From contig NZ_JAFEUP010000002.1 in NCBI RefSeq assembly GCF_016901015.1, positions 806,001 to 870,000 of the forward strand: a stretch of DNA of 64,000 nucleotides, read 5' to 3'. Positions 51,341 through 63,736 of this stretch are shown here, in pieces. The stretch's first letter is position 1. Every line of letters begins with the position of its first letter. The stretch comes from Zestomonas insulae (GTDB lineage: Bacteria; Pseudomonadota; Gammaproteobacteria; Pseudomonadales; Pseudomonadaceae). The translations under genes and the position numbers were made by a program. The notes below the pieces were generated by a model that saw nothing but the letters and a program-made list of their open reading frames with translations, was not told where the DNA came from and ran no database searches.

Positions 51341-52267
51341 ATGGCCGGTATTCTCGACGCAGTGGACCAACGTACCCAACTGGTGGGCGAGAACCGGCTG
51401 GAAATTCTCATGTTCCGCCTGGCCGGGCGCCAGTTGTTCGCTATCAACGTGTTCAAGGTGCAGGAAGTCCTGCACATGCCCAAGCTGACCCTGATGCCGC
51501 ACCGTCACCCGTTCGTCTGCGGCGTGGTCAGCCTGCGCGGGCAGACTCTGCCGGTGATCGACCTGTCGCGCGCCATCGGCATGCGCCCGCAGGTCGCCGA
51601 TGAACGCAGCACTATCATCGTCACCGAGTACAACCGTTCGGTGCAGGCCTTCCTGGTCAGCGGCGTCGATCGCATCCTCAACCTCAACTGGGAATCCATC
51701 CTGCCGCCACCGGGCGGAGCCGGGCGCCAGCATTACCTGACCGCGATCACCAAGGTCGAGGAGCAGTTGGTCGAGATCATCGACGTGGAGAAGGTGCTGG
51801 CCGAGATCGTTCCGTACAACGCGAAGATCTCCAAGGAACGCCTGGACGACCCGCTGCTGGGCAAGGCCCGTGGCCGCGAAGTGCTGCTGGTCGACGACTC
51901 CAGTGTGGCGCTGGCGCAGCTGCGCGATACCCTGACCCAGCTGGGGCTGAAGATGCATGTCGCCAGTGACGGCCTGAAGGGTCTGAACATGCTCAAGGCC
52001 TGGGCCGACGCCGGCGAGAAGATGACCGACAAGCTGCTGATGGTGTTCACCGACGCGGAAATGCCGGAAATGGACGGCTACCGGCTGACCACCGAAATCC
52101 GCAACGACCCGCGTCTGCGCGACCTCTACGTGGTGCTGCACACCTCGCTGTCCGGCAGCTTCAACCAGGCCATGGTGCAGAAGGTCGGCTGCGACAACTT
52201 CCTCTCCAAGTTCCAGCCCGACAAGCTGGTCGACGTGATCCGCGAGCGCCTGGCCCTCGACGCCTGA
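51341..52267 (+). CDS. cheV: Chemotaxis protein CheV
   Basis: The 308-residue protein joins an N-terminal CheW domain (residues about 15-155, with LFAINVFKVQEVLHMPKL and GVVSLRGQTLPVIDLSRAIG) to a C-terminal receiver domain (about 180-305). The receiver has the acid pair in VLLVDDSSVA, the phospho-accepting Asp in LMVFTDAEMPEMDGY and the conserved Lys in NFLSKFQP. CheV couples receptors to CheA and is thought to aid adaptation. It stands alone here, with no che or flagellar genes in the window. Confidence 0.95.
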   Translation: MAGILDAVDQRTQLVGENRLEILMFRLAGRQLFAINVFKVQEVLHMPKLTLMPHRHPFVCGVVSLRGQTLPVIDLSRAIGMRPQVADERSTIIVTEYNRSVQAFLVSGVDRILNLNWESILPPPGGAGRQHYLTAITKVEEQLVEIIDVEKVLAEIVPYNAKISKERLDDPLLGKARGREVLLVDDSSVALAQLRDTLTQLGLKMHVASDGLKGLNMLKAWADAGEKMTDKLLMVFTDAEMPEMDGYRLTTEIRNDPRLRDLYVVLHTSLSGSFNQAMVQKVGCDNFLSKFQPDKLVDVIRERLALDA

Positions 52268-52383
52268 GGCGCACACCGGGCGAAATTCGCCAAACGCCGC
52301 TGCGCATTCCGCGCTTCGGGCTTGAGCTGGGCATGGCTGCTTCCGTATAACGGTTTTTTGACCGCCACGGCAGGATGCAGGCC

Positions 52384-53190
52384 ATGCTCAAACTCTCCGC
52401 GCTGTACCGCTTTCCTCTCAAGTCCGGCATCGCCGAGCCGCTGCAGCAGGCACACGTCGACGCCATCGGTCTGGCCGGCGATCGCCGCTGGATGGTGGTG
52501 GATGCCGCCAGCGGACGCTTCCAGTCGCAGCGCGCGCTGCCCAAGATGTCGCAAATCGCCGCGCACTGGAACGCCAGCGGTGGCCTCACGCTGCAGGCGC
52601 CGGGGCGGCCGAATCTGGACGTAGCGTTGCCCGGTGCTGACAGCGAGCTGCGCGGGGTGACGGTGTGGAGCGACAGCATGCGCGTGCCGGATGCTGGCGA
52701 CGAAGCGGCGGCCTGGCTCAGCGAGTTGCTCGGCAAGCCGTTCCGTCTGGTGCAGGTGCCGCTGGAGCGGGCCAGGCAGGTCGATACCGGCTATGCCGAG
52801 GCGGGCGAGAAGGTCGGTTTCGCCGACGGCTTCCCGCTGCTGCTGATCGGTCAGGCGTCGCTTGATGATCTGTCGACGCGGGTCGGTCGGCCGCTGGAGA
52901 TGCTGCGCTTCCGGCCCAACCTGGTGATCGAGGGCAGCGCGCCCTATGCCGAGGACAGCTGGAAGCGCATCCGCATCGGCGATCTGGAGTTCCGCGTGGT
53001 CAAGGGCTGTAGCCGCTGCATCCTGACCACCCTCGATCCACGCACCGGCGAGCGGAGTGCCGACCGTGAACCGCTGACTACCCTGAAGACCTATCGCGAG
53101 CGCGATGGCGACGTGTTCTTCGGGCAGAACCTGATCAATCAGGGCGAGGGCGAGCTGCAGGTCGGCATGCCGGTGGAAGTGCTCGAGTGA
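52384..53190 (+). CDS. MOSC domain-containing protein
   Basis: The start is ATG 52384 (MLKLSALYRFPLKSG); an ATG at 52375 overlaps the AGGA ribosome site. The 268-residue protein has an N-terminal beta-barrel (MOSC_N, IGLAGDRRWMVVDAASGRFQ) and a MOSC domain with FADGFPLLLIGQASLDDL, LRFRPNLVIEG and the conserved Cys in FRVVKGCSRC. Relatives are molybdenum cofactor sulfurase-like or YcbX-type proteins that bind molybdenum cofactor. The window also carries mobA/moaB/moeA about 8 kb away, which fits loosely. Confidence 0.9.
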   Translation: MLKLSALYRFPLKSGIAEPLQQAHVDAIGLAGDRRWMVVDAASGRFQSQRALPKMSQIAAHWNASGGLTLQAPGRPNLDVALPGADSELRGVTVWSDSMRVPDAGDEAAAWLSELLGKPFRLVQVPLERARQVDTGYAEAGEKVGFADGFPLLLIGQASLDDLSTRVGRPLEMLRFRPNLVIEGSAPYAEDSWKRIRIGDLEFRVVKGCSRCILTTLDPRTGERSADREPLTTLKTYRERDGDVFFGQNLINQGEGELQVGMPVEVLE

Positions 53191-53206
53191 GACGCCGGCG
53201 GCCATG

Positions 53207-53234
53207 AAAAAAGGCGCCGTAGGGCGCCTTTTTT
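53207..53234. terminator. Bidirectional terminator between MOSC and slt genes
   Basis: AAAAAAGGCGCC pairs with GGCGCCTTTTTT around GTAG, between the two convergent stops. Confidence 0.93.
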
Positions 53235-53236
53235 CG

Positions 53237-55165
53237 TTACTGGTCGTCGAAGTAGCGCTCGTGCCATTCCACCAGCGGTTGCGGCGCGTTGAGCTTCTGG
53301 CCGTAGATCACCGCATAAGACAGCACGTTCTGCACGTACTGGCGGGTTTCGTCGAACGGAATGCTTTCCACCCAGACGTCGTAGGACAGATGGTTGGAGC
53401 CACGCAGCCACTGGCGCACACGGCCCGGGCCGGCGTTGTAGGCGGCCGACGCCAGCACGCGGTTGCCGTTGAACTGGCCATGCACCTGGCTCAGGTAGGC
53501 GGCGCCGAGCTGGATGTTCTTCTCCGGCACCAGCACCTGTTGCGGCGAGCCGAGGGAGATGCCGAATTTCTTCGCGGTGTGCGAGGCGGTCGCCGGCATC
53601 AGTTGCATCAGGCCCAGCGCACCGGCGCCGGAGCGCGCGTCGGCCATGAACGCGCTTTCCTGGCGGGTGATTGCGAATACCCAGCTGGAATGCAGGCCGC
53701 GGGTGCGCGCCTCGCGTTGCAGGGCAGGGCGGTAGGCCATCGGGAAGCGCACATCGAGATCATCCCAGTACTGCGCCTGGCTGATGGTGCGGATCGCCGG
53801 GAAGTACCACTGCATGTCGTAGGCCAAGCGCGCCTGGGCGACCAGTTCGTCGCGGCTGAACAGGCGGCTGACGTGGTACCACTCGCGCCGCGCGTTGACG
53901 ATCTCGCCGCGGCCGTAGAACTCCAGGGCGCGACGAATGCCGGCGGTGTTGCGCACCTTCTGCATCAGCTTGGGGTCGAGTGCCAGCGGCTGGTTCTTCA
54001 GCTGGTAGGGTGACTTGATCTGGTCGGCGGCCATGAAGCCGTAGAAATCGCGCTCGGCGGCCACCGAGCGGTACAGGGCGATCGGCTCCTGGCTGTTGGG
54101 CTGCGCAAGCTGCAGGCTGCGCGCCTGCCAGTACCGCCAGCGGGTAGTCTTGGCCAGCTCGGGCGGCAGTTTCAGGCTCAGCTGATAGGCCTCGTTCCAG
54201 CGCCCGAGGCGCAGCAGCAGGCGCATGCGCCACTCGGTGACGGTGCTGTCGCGCAGGCCCGGGTCGTACTGGGTCATCAGCGGCAGGGCGCGCGAGTCGA
54301 AGCGCTTGGCCAGGGTCAGGCCGATCTCCCGAGCGATGGCGACCTTCTCCTCGGTGGAGAAGGGCAGGCGCTTGCTGTACACGTCGAGCAGCTGTAGGGC
54401 CTTGTCCGGGTCCTGGCGCGCCAGGCGGCGCAGGCCGAGGCCTACCACGTCGGCCATGGTCTGGCTGGCGGGGGTGAAGCGGCTCACCTGGGTGAGCATC
54501 AGCGGCTTCTGCGCCACGTCGACCATGAGCTGGCCCTGGCTGGAGAGGGTCGGCAGGGTCTTCGCCAGGTGCCCGGCGAGCCCATAGTTGCGCGCTTCCG
54601 CGGCGAGCTTGGTGCGCTGCCAGCGCTTCTCTTCGGTCAACTGGCCGCGAGCCGCCCACATGTTGAACAGCACGTCGCAAGATTCCGGCTGCGACTTGCC
54701 GACCAGCCAGAGCTTCTCGGCGGTGGCGCTACCTTCGCCGACCTGGCCGTGGGTGAGCTGGTACTGGCCGTACAGGCAGTCCAGCTCGGTGAAGTTCATC
54801 TTCGGATCGTAATAATTGACGAAGGTCTGCCACTCGCCGCGGTCGGCCAGCCAGCGCAGCCAGCGCAGCTTCATCCAGTTGGCCTGGGGCAGGTCGCCAT
54901 GTTCGGTGAGGAATTTCTCGATCTCGGCGTTGCTGGCGTACTTCAGACGCGCGGTCAGCTCGTCATAGGCCAGGTAGGGTTCCAGTGGATAGTCGCTGAG
55001 CGCGCGGGCGTACATCCGGTACGGGCCGGCATTGCCTTTTTCCAGGGCGCGCTTGGCTTCGGTGTAGTACAGCCGCTGTTGCTGCAGGCTGGCGGCCTGA
55101 GCTGCGCTGAGATGAGCGAGGGGGAACACGAGGCAGGACAACAGGCAGAGCAGACGACCGCGCAT
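53237..55165 (-). CDS. slt: Soluble lytic murein transglycosylase
   Basis: The start is ATG 55165, giving 642 residues with a signal peptide (MRGRLLCLLSCLVFPLAHLS ending AQA). A long superhelical U-domain runs to about residue 455. The C-terminal lysozyme-like domain has VFAITRQESAFMADARSGAG with the catalytic Glu, GALGLMQLMPATA, and ASAAYNAGPGRVRQWL. It cleaves glycan strands of peptidoglycan in the periplasm, forming 1,6-anhydro products. Length and motifs match Slt70-type enzymes. Confidence 0.95.
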   Translation of the reverse strand: MRGRLLCLLSCLVFPLAHLSAAQAASLQQQRLYYTEAKRALEKGNAGPYRMYARALSDYPLEPYLAYDELTARLKYASNAEIEKFLTEHGDLPQANWMKLRWLRWLADRGEWQTFVNYYDPKMNFTELDCLYGQYQLTHGQVGEGSATAEKLWLVGKSQPESCDVLFNMWAARGQLTEEKRWQRTKLAAEARNYGLAGHLAKTLPTLSSQGQLMVDVAQKPLMLTQVSRFTPASQTMADVVGLGLRRLARQDPDKALQLLDVYSKRLPFSTEEKVAIAREIGLTLAKRFDSRALPLMTQYDPGLRDSTVTEWRMRLLLRLGRWNEAYQLSLKLPPELAKTTRWRYWQARSLQLAQPNSQEPIALYRSVAAERDFYGFMAADQIKSPYQLKNQPLALDPKLMQKVRNTAGIRRALEFYGRGEIVNARREWYHVSRLFSRDELVAQARLAYDMQWYFPAIRTISQAQYWDDLDVRFPMAYRPALQREARTRGLHSSWVFAITRQESAFMADARSGAGALGLMQLMPATASHTAKKFGISLGSPQQVLVPEKNIQLGAAYLSQVHGQFNGNRVLASAAYNAGPGRVRQWLRGSNHLSYDVWVESIPFDETRQYVQNVLSYAVIYGQKLNAPQPLVEWHERYFDDQ

Positions 55166-55358
55166 AGCACTTCCGGGATAGCAGACACTAGAAGATGCAC
55201 GGCGTGCCGGCATCGAATGACGCCTAGCTTAGCCGTTGCCCGGAGCAGGAGGAAGCGTCGCACCGGCGCAGAAATATCAGGAAAAAATGCCCTGCGCGCG
55301 CCGCGCCGGCGCTTGCCCAACTCCTGTAGAATCCGCCCCCTGTTTTCGGAGGCCCCTC

Positions 55359-57275
55359 ATGACCCTGCTCAAGTTCACCGACGTATCCCTGGCCTATGGC
55401 GCCATGCCCCTGCTGGATCAGGTGTCCTGGCAGATCGCCCGTGGCGAGCGGGTCTGCATCATCGGCCGTAACGGCACCGGCAAGTCCAGCCTGCTGCGGC
55501 TGGTCAAGGGTGATCAGCAGCCCGACGACGGCGACATCTGGCGTGCGCCTGGGCTGAAGATCGGCGAATTGCCGCAGGAATTGCCGCGCGCCGACGAGCG
55601 GACGGTGTTCGACGTGGTCGCCGAAGGCCTGGCCGGGGTCGGCGCGCTGCTCGCCGAGTACCACCATCTGAGCCAGAACATTCACTCCGACGCCGACTTG
55701 GACAAGCTCATGCACGTCCAGCAGGACCTCGAGGCGCGCGACGGCTGGCGTCTGCAGCAGCTGGTCGACAGCACCCTCAGTCGCCTGCAGCTGCCGGCGG
55801 ACAAGACCCTCGCCGAACTGTCCGGTGGCTGGCGCCGTCGCGTGCTGCTGGCCCAGGCGCTGGTCTCCGAACCTGATCTGCTGCTGCTCGACGAACCGAC
55901 CAACCACCTCGACATCGGCGCCATCGCCTGGCTGGAAGAGGCGCTGCTCGGTTTCCAAGGCGCCGTGCTGTTCATCACCCACGACCGTTCCTTCCTGCAG
56001 AACCTGGCCACGCGCATCCTCGAGCTGGATCGCGGCGGGCTGATCGACTGGAACGGCGACTACGCCAGCTTCCTGGTGCACAAGGAGCAGCAACTGGCGG
56101 CGGAAGAAACCGCCAACGCGCTGTTCGACAAGCGCCTGGCCCAGGAAGAGGTGTGGATTCGTCAGGGCATCAAGGCCCGGCGGACCCGTAACGAAGGCCG
56201 TGTGCGTGCGCTGAAGGCGATGCGTGCCGAGCGCGCCGAGCGCCGCGAGCGGCAGGGCAAGGCCAATATCCAGCTGGAAACCGCGGACAAGTCCGGCAAG
56301 CAGGTGATGGTGGCCGAGCAGGTCAGCTTCGCCCATCCAGGCGGACCGAAGCTGATCGACGACTTCTCTCTGGTGCTGCAGCGCTCCGACCGCATAGGCC
56401 TGCTCGGCGCCAACGGCACCGGCAAGACCACGCTGCTCAAGCTGCTGCTCGGCGATCTGCAGCCCACCGAAGGCAGTATCGAAGTCGGAACGCGACTGGA
56501 AGTGGCCTATTTCGACCAGTTACGTCACCAGCTCGAGCCGGAAAAGACGGTGATCGACAACGTCGCCGAAGGCCGCGATTTCATCACCATCGATGGCCAG
56601 AGCCGCCATGTGCTCAGCTACCTCGGTGACTTCCTGTTCAGCCCGCAGCGTGCGCGCACGCCGGTCAAGGCGCTGTCCGGCGGTGAGCGGGCACGCCTCT
56701 TGCTCGCCAAGCTGTTCAGCAAGCCGGCCAACCTGCTGGTACTCGACGAACCGACCAACGACCTCGATGTGGAAACCCTGGAACTGCTCGAAGAGGTGTT
56801 GCTGAGCTTCCCGGGCACAGTATTAATGGTCAGCCACGACCGGGCCTTCCTCGACAACGTGGTGACCAGCACACTGGTGTTCGAGGGCGAAGGGCGGGTG
56901 CGCGAGTACGTCGGTGGCTATCAGGATTGGCTGCGCCAGGGCGGTTCGCCGCGCTTGCTGGGGGTCGGCGAGAGCAAGTCGGGCAAGGCCGAGATGATCG
57001 CGCCGACCCCTGAGTCGGCCAAGGCACCGGTGGCCGCCGCCGAGCCGGCCCCGGCGAAGAAGAAACTCAGCTACAAACTGCAGCGCGAACTGGAGGCTTT
57101 GCCCGGACTGATCGAAGCGCAGGAAGAAAAACTTGCCGCGCTGAACGCGGAAGTCGCCAGCCCGACTTTCTATCAGCGCCCGGCCAACGAAACCGCCGCG
57201 GCCCTGCAGCGTCTGCAGGAGCTACAACAAGAGCTGGATGCTCTGCTCGAACGCTGGGCAGAGCTGGACGACTGA
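55359..57275 (+). CDS. uup: ABC-F family ATPase Uup
   Basis: The 638-residue cytoplasmic protein has two ABC modules and no membrane domain. The first has GRNGTGKSSLLRL, LSGGWRRRVLLAQAL and LLLLDEPTNHLDI; the second has GANGTGKTTLLKL, LSGGERARLLLAKL and LLVLDEPTNDLDV. The inter-domain linker (RRTRNEGRVRALKAMRAERA) and the C-terminal coiled coil from about residue 555 identify the Uup subgroup. These proteins act on ribosomes or branched DNA/recombination processes. The start is ATG 55359 with GGAGG about five bases upstream, and a TAGAAT hexamer lies at 55327. The next gene follows 15 bases downstream. Confidence 0.93.
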   Translation: MTLLKFTDVSLAYGAMPLLDQVSWQIARGERVCIIGRNGTGKSSLLRLVKGDQQPDDGDIWRAPGLKIGELPQELPRADERTVFDVVAEGLAGVGALLAEYHHLSQNIHSDADLDKLMHVQQDLEARDGWRLQQLVDSTLSRLQLPADKTLAELSGGWRRRVLLAQALVSEPDLLLLDEPTNHLDIGAIAWLEEALLGFQGAVLFITHDRSFLQNLATRILELDRGGLIDWNGDYASFLVHKEQQLAAEETANALFDKRLAQEEVWIRQGIKARRTRNEGRVRALKAMRAERAERRERQGKANIQLETADKSGKQVMVAEQVSFAHPGGPKLIDDFSLVLQRSDRIGLLGANGTGKTTLLKLLLGDLQPTEGSIEVGTRLEVAYFDQLRHQLEPEKTVIDNVAEGRDFITIDGQSRHVLSYLGDFLFSPQRARTPVKALSGGERARLLLAKLFSKPANLLVLDEPTNDLDVETLELLEEVLLSFPGTVLMVSHDRAFLDNVVTSTLVFEGEGRVREYVGGYQDWLRQGGSPRLLGVGESKSGKAEMIAPTPESAKAPVAAAEPAPAKKKLSYKLQRELEALPGLIEAQEEKLAALNAEVASPTFYQRPANETAAALQRLQELQQELDALLERWAELDD

Positions 57276-57290
57276 CATTAGGAGACAGGG

Positions 57291-57977
57291 ATGGCCATCG
57301 AGTATCGCATCAGCCTCGATAGCGGTTATGAGTTCAACTACCGCATCGAGCTGGAGCGGGGCTACGACAGCGAGCGCATCGCTGTGGCGCCGGCCTGGAC
57401 GCGCCTGGAACACCAGCAGTGCAGCAACTGCCCGCTGAGCCGCGAGCAGTTCAGTCACTGCCCGGCGGCAGTCGATCTGCATCGGGTGATCGAGGACTTC
57501 CGCGGCCTGCCGGCCTTCGAGCGGGCGCGCTTCTGGGTGCGTACGCCGGAGCGCGAGTACAGCAAGGAAACCGGTCTGGAAGAGGGACTGCGCGCTTTGC
57601 TCGGGGTGATCATGGCGACCAGTGCCTGCCCGATGCTCGGCAAGCTCAAGCCGATGGCGCAGAACCACCTGCCGTTCGCCAGCAATCAGGAGTTCGTGCT
57701 GCGCGCGGTGTCGTTGTACCTGTCGCGGCAGTACTTCAACCTGCGCGAAGGGCGCCGAGCGGATTGGGATCTGAAGGGCCTGGTGCGTGCGTTCCAGCAA
57801 TTGCAGCTGGTCAACCAGGCGTTCTGGCAGCGGATTCACGACACCTGTGAGGGCGACTCCAACCTCAAGGCGTTCCTGACGTTTTTCTCGATGTCGTCGA
57901 GCATCACCTATTCACTGGAAACCCAGCTGCAGAAGATCCGCCCGCTGGTGATGAGTGCCGGCGACGCGCTGGAGTAG
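57291..57977 (+). CDS. Hypothetical protein (possibly DUF6901)
   Basis: The 228-residue protein starts at ATG 57291, 15 bases after uup, with GGAGACAGGG upstream. I see no signal peptide or membrane helix. A small N-terminal domain (MAIEYRISLDSGYEFNYRIE) is followed by a Cys-rich stretch (QQCSNCPLSREQFSHCP, residues about 43-59) that could bind a metal. The rest is helical, with FLTFFSMSSSITYSLETQLQ near the end. I vaguely associate this with a family called DUF6901, but I cannot confirm it. It is probably in the uup operon. No function assigned. Confidence 0.7.
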   Translation: MAIEYRISLDSGYEFNYRIELERGYDSERIAVAPAWTRLEHQQCSNCPLSREQFSHCPAAVDLHRVIEDFRGLPAFERARFWVRTPEREYSKETGLEEGLRALLGVIMATSACPMLGKLKPMAQNHLPFASNQEFVLRAVSLYLSRQYFNLREGRRADWDLKGLVRAFQQLQLVNQAFWQRIHDTCEGDSNLKAFLTFFSMSSSITYSLETQLQKIRPLVMSAGDALE

Positions 57978-58011
57978 GGCGGGCCACCCGCGGGCAGCCC
58001 GCCGCTTGCGG

Positions 58012-58452
58012 CTACTCCGGTTTCTTCAGGCGCACGGCGAGGACATCGCACGGCGCACCATGCAGCACGTCGTTGGCGGTGGAGCCAAGCAGCAGGGCCA
58101 GGCCGTGACGGCCGTGGCTGCCGACCACCACCAGGTCGCAGCCTTGTTCGGAGGCGAGGCGGTGAATCTCCTGGCGCGGTTGGCCGTAGACCAGGTGGCG
58201 GTTGTCGGCGGTCAGTTCGTCGTAGCGCCCGGCGAAGGTGTTCAAGCGTTCGCGTGCCTGGTCAAACTGCTGTTGCTGGAGCATCGACAGGTCCATCGGC
58301 ACGTCGCCGCCAAAGGCCATCGCCATCGGTTCGACCACATGCACCAGCGACAGTCGGGCATGACTGGCTTGCGCCAGGGCCTGGGCGCGCAGCATCACCG
58401 GGTGGCACTCCTCGGACAGATCAATGGCAACCAGAATGTGCTGATAGGTCAT
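58012..58452 (-). CDS. Universal stress protein (UspA family)
   Basis: The start ATG 58452 has AGGAGG eight bases upstream and gives 146 residues; an upstream in-frame start at 58497 is not needed. The fold is a single Usp domain: YQHILVAIDLSEECHP at the N-terminus and VVVGSHGRHGLALLLGSTAN near the C-terminus. That second block is the G-x2-G-x9-G-S type ATP-binding motif. It is cytoplasmic, induced by stress or growth arrest in relatives. It is unlinked to its neighbours. Confidence 0.92.
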   Translation of the reverse strand: MTYQHILVAIDLSEECHPVMLRAQALAQASHARLSLVHVVEPMAMAFGGDVPMDLSMLQQQQFDQARERLNTFAGRYDELTADNRHLVYGQPRQEIHRLASEQGCDLVVVGSHGRHGLALLLGSTANDVLHGAPCDVLAVRLKKPE

Positions 58453-58539
58453 GGAAACTCCTCCTGAGGTGATTCGTTTGAGTCCAAGTATGGCCATCTT
58501 GGCCGTCGACAGCAGTGTTTTACGTGAGAGACATCAATT

Positions 58540-58977
58540 ATGACCGCCTGGATCATCGTATTACTGCTCGCCGCGGGGCTCAGCCCGCTGATCTGGCTGC
58601 GTCCCTCGCGGCGTCAGGGTGAGCAGATGAACACCCGCCTTGCCGCCCGAAAGATGGGCCTGACCATGCACCTGGCGCGCCAGGACTGGCCGCACTGGCT
58701 GCCGCTGCAGCCGCCGAGTCCCTGCGCGCAGTACGTCCGGCCGCGCCGGCCGGGGCGCGCGGATGACTGGAGCTACTGGCAGGTCGCGGCGGGCGAGTGG
58801 CGCAATCAATGGCAGGAGCCGTGCACGGACGCTGCGCTGCTCGAGCAGCTGTCCGGCTTGCCGGCGGATGTCTACAAGGTCGAGGCGAACCGGCAGATGG
58901 TCGCCTTGTGCTGGGGCGAGCGCGGCGACAGCGCAGCTCTGGAGCGCATCGCGGCAGTGCTGCGCGCGCTGGCCTGA
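58540..58977 (+). CDS. Hypothetical protein with N-terminal membrane anchor
   Basis: The 145-residue protein begins with one membrane helix (MTAWIIVLLLAAGLSPLIWL), then a short basic stretch (RPSRRQGEQ), and a soluble domain rich in Trp and Arg (PHWLPLQ, DDWSYWQVAAGEWRNQW). I do not recognise a family. It starts at ATG 58540 with GTGAGAG upstream. It is a lone gene between the universal stress gene and a minus-strand unknown. Confidence 0.7.
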   Translation: MTAWIIVLLLAAGLSPLIWLRPSRRQGEQMNTRLAARKMGLTMHLARQDWPHWLPLQPPSPCAQYVRPRRPGRADDWSYWQVAAGEWRNQWQEPCTDAALLEQLSGLPADVYKVEANRQMVALCWGERGDSAALERIAAVLRALA

Positions 58978-58985
58978 AAAAGAAA

Positions 58986-59005
58986 ACCCGGTGCAATCAC
59001 CGGGT
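58986..59005 (-). terminator. Terminator of the minus-strand gene at 59044
   Basis: ACCCGGTG (58986-58993) pairs with CACCGGGT (58998-59005). On the minus strand the following T-rich run ends near 58977. It lies about 38 bases after the stop. Confidence 0.75.
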
Positions 59006-59043
59006 CTCAAGTTGGCCAGGCAGGCCGGAATCAATTCGAAGTG

Positions 59044-59850
59044 TTACAGCTTGGCGACGGCATATTGGGCGGCGACCGCCTCCAGCCCGTCGATGATGCT
59101 GTCCGAGTACTTGTTGACCAGGAACGGCACGCTGTTCTCATTGTAGTTCTGCAGGGACTTTTCGATGTAGCGCCACTTGGTGCTGACACTTTCCAGCCCT
59201 TGCTTGATCTGCGGAGTGTTCTGCGGCGCGCTTTCCATGCTGTTCAGCTTGCCGGCGAACTCCTTGACCAGTTCGTCGATCGGTCGCGCGTCTTCGTTAC
59301 CGCCGAAGAACGAACCGCCCACCGAGGCGCTGCGCGAGGCGTAGTCCACGGAAATGGTCTGCATCAGCACGCTCTGGTCGCGGCTCTGCTGGGTAAGGGG
59401 CGGGACTTGCTCGCCGCTTTCCTGTTGGATCTTGCTGTACAGCTCCTGGCTCAAGTCGATCAGAGTCTGGTTGCGCGCAGCCAGGTCGGCGATCGGCTGC
59501 AGATCGGGGAAGCCCTGGTTCTTGATTTGCGCCACCAGGGTCTTGAGCGACGACTCGTAGCCCGCCCACTGAGTATTCAGCTGCGTGTGGAGCGCCTGGG
59601 ACGACTCGCCCGGCATGGTGCTCATCTGCTTCAGGGATTCGTCGGCTTGCTGCAGTGAGGCTTCGATCGCGTGGGCGTAGCGCAGATCGCCTTCCATGCC
59701 GTTGTACATATAGAAGTCGCCAAGGGTCTTCTGCGCGGCGAGGCGCACTTGGTGCAGCTTCAGGAGGTTGTCGGCGGAATCGGCAAAGGCACTGACGTGC
59801 AGGGTTGAAAGGACGCTCGCCAAGAGAATGGCAGACAGGCGTCTGTTCAT
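59044..59850 (-). CDS. Hypothetical exported helical protein
   Basis: The start ATG 59850 has AAGGAG eight bases upstream. The 268-residue protein has a signal peptide (MNRRLSAILLASVLSTLHVS ending AFA) and a mature part that looks almost wholly alpha-helical, with heptad-like patterns such as LLKLHQVRLAAQKTLGDFYM and QTLIDLSQELYSKIQQES. I see no Cys, no known catalytic motif and no membrane helix after the signal, so it is probably a periplasmic helical-bundle protein. It has its own terminator and is unlinked to its neighbours. No function assigned. Confidence 0.75.
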   Translation of the reverse strand: MNRRLSAILLASVLSTLHVSAFADSADNLLKLHQVRLAAQKTLGDFYMYNGMEGDLRYAHAIEASLQQADESLKQMSTMPGESSQALHTQLNTQWAGYESSLKTLVAQIKNQGFPDLQPIADLAARNQTLIDLSQELYSKIQQESGEQVPPLTQQSRDQSVLMQTISVDYASRSASVGGSFFGGNEDARPIDELVKEFAGKLNSMESAPQNTPQIKQGLESVSTKWRYIEKSLQNYNENSVPFLVNKYSDSIIDGLEAVAAQYAVAKL

Positions 59851-60308
59851 GGGTGGCACTCCTTGATACCCCTTTGGGGTCTTGTTGTTATCCGTCGATC
59901 CGGAGTTTGGAACGAATGTACCTAGGCCGCTGTGCTTTGGCTAGGCGTGCGGCGCATCACATCCTGCCGATGCCTGGGTAGTGGCCATAAGCATCATCAT
60001 TTGGATTTATAACTGCTCATAGATGAGTGCTGGTTTTGCCGCGTAGCACGGCGCTTGAGCGGCTGCGCCTCATCAGAACGGGTGATGCCAATTGACATTC
60101 CGCGGCTTTTCCCCGATGGTGTGCGCACCCAAATCAAACGGGCGTATGAAATGACTGTTTGCCGCTGTGGCAGACGTTTTTTTCAACGGTAACCCGACTA
60201 TCGCGTCGGCGGGTGTGCCGGGCCATCGAAGGCTCTGCGACGGGGAACACCCGGCGCTTCAGGCGTCTGACGTGTACTGTTCAGCTTCCATACCGTGGAG
60301 ATCAGTTG
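59851..60308. other. Spacer upstream of fadB; regulatory region, no gene seen
   Basis: About 450 bases with an AT-rich part near 59985-60015 lie between the minus-strand unknown and fadB. The open frame leading into fadB from 60159 has no ribosome site. It contains the PsrA-like inverted repeat listed separately. Confidence 0.5.
60134..60149 (+). promoter_or_regulatory. PsrA-like operator upstream of fadBA
   Basis: TCAAACG-GG-CGTATGA is an inverted repeat with one mismatch that fits the PsrA consensus of CAAAC and GTTTG half sites separated by 2-4 bases. It lies about 160 bases before fadB. PsrA is known to repress fadBA in P. aeruginosa and is released by long-chain fatty acids. A further GTTTG lies about eight bases downstream of the repeat. 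Confidence 0.5.
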
Positions 60309-63665
<3,357 letters not shown>

Positions 63666-63682
63666 CGCATCGGGATGGAACG

Positions 63683-63714
63683 AACCGGGGCCTTGTGCCC
63701 CGGTTTTCTTTTTT
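63683..63714 (+). terminator. Terminator after fadBA
   Basis: AACCGGGGC (63683-63691) pairs with GCCCCGGTT (63697-63705), followed by a T-rich run to 63714. Confidence 0.9.
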
Positions 63715-63736
63715 CAGTCGGTCGTCGGGAGCATTC

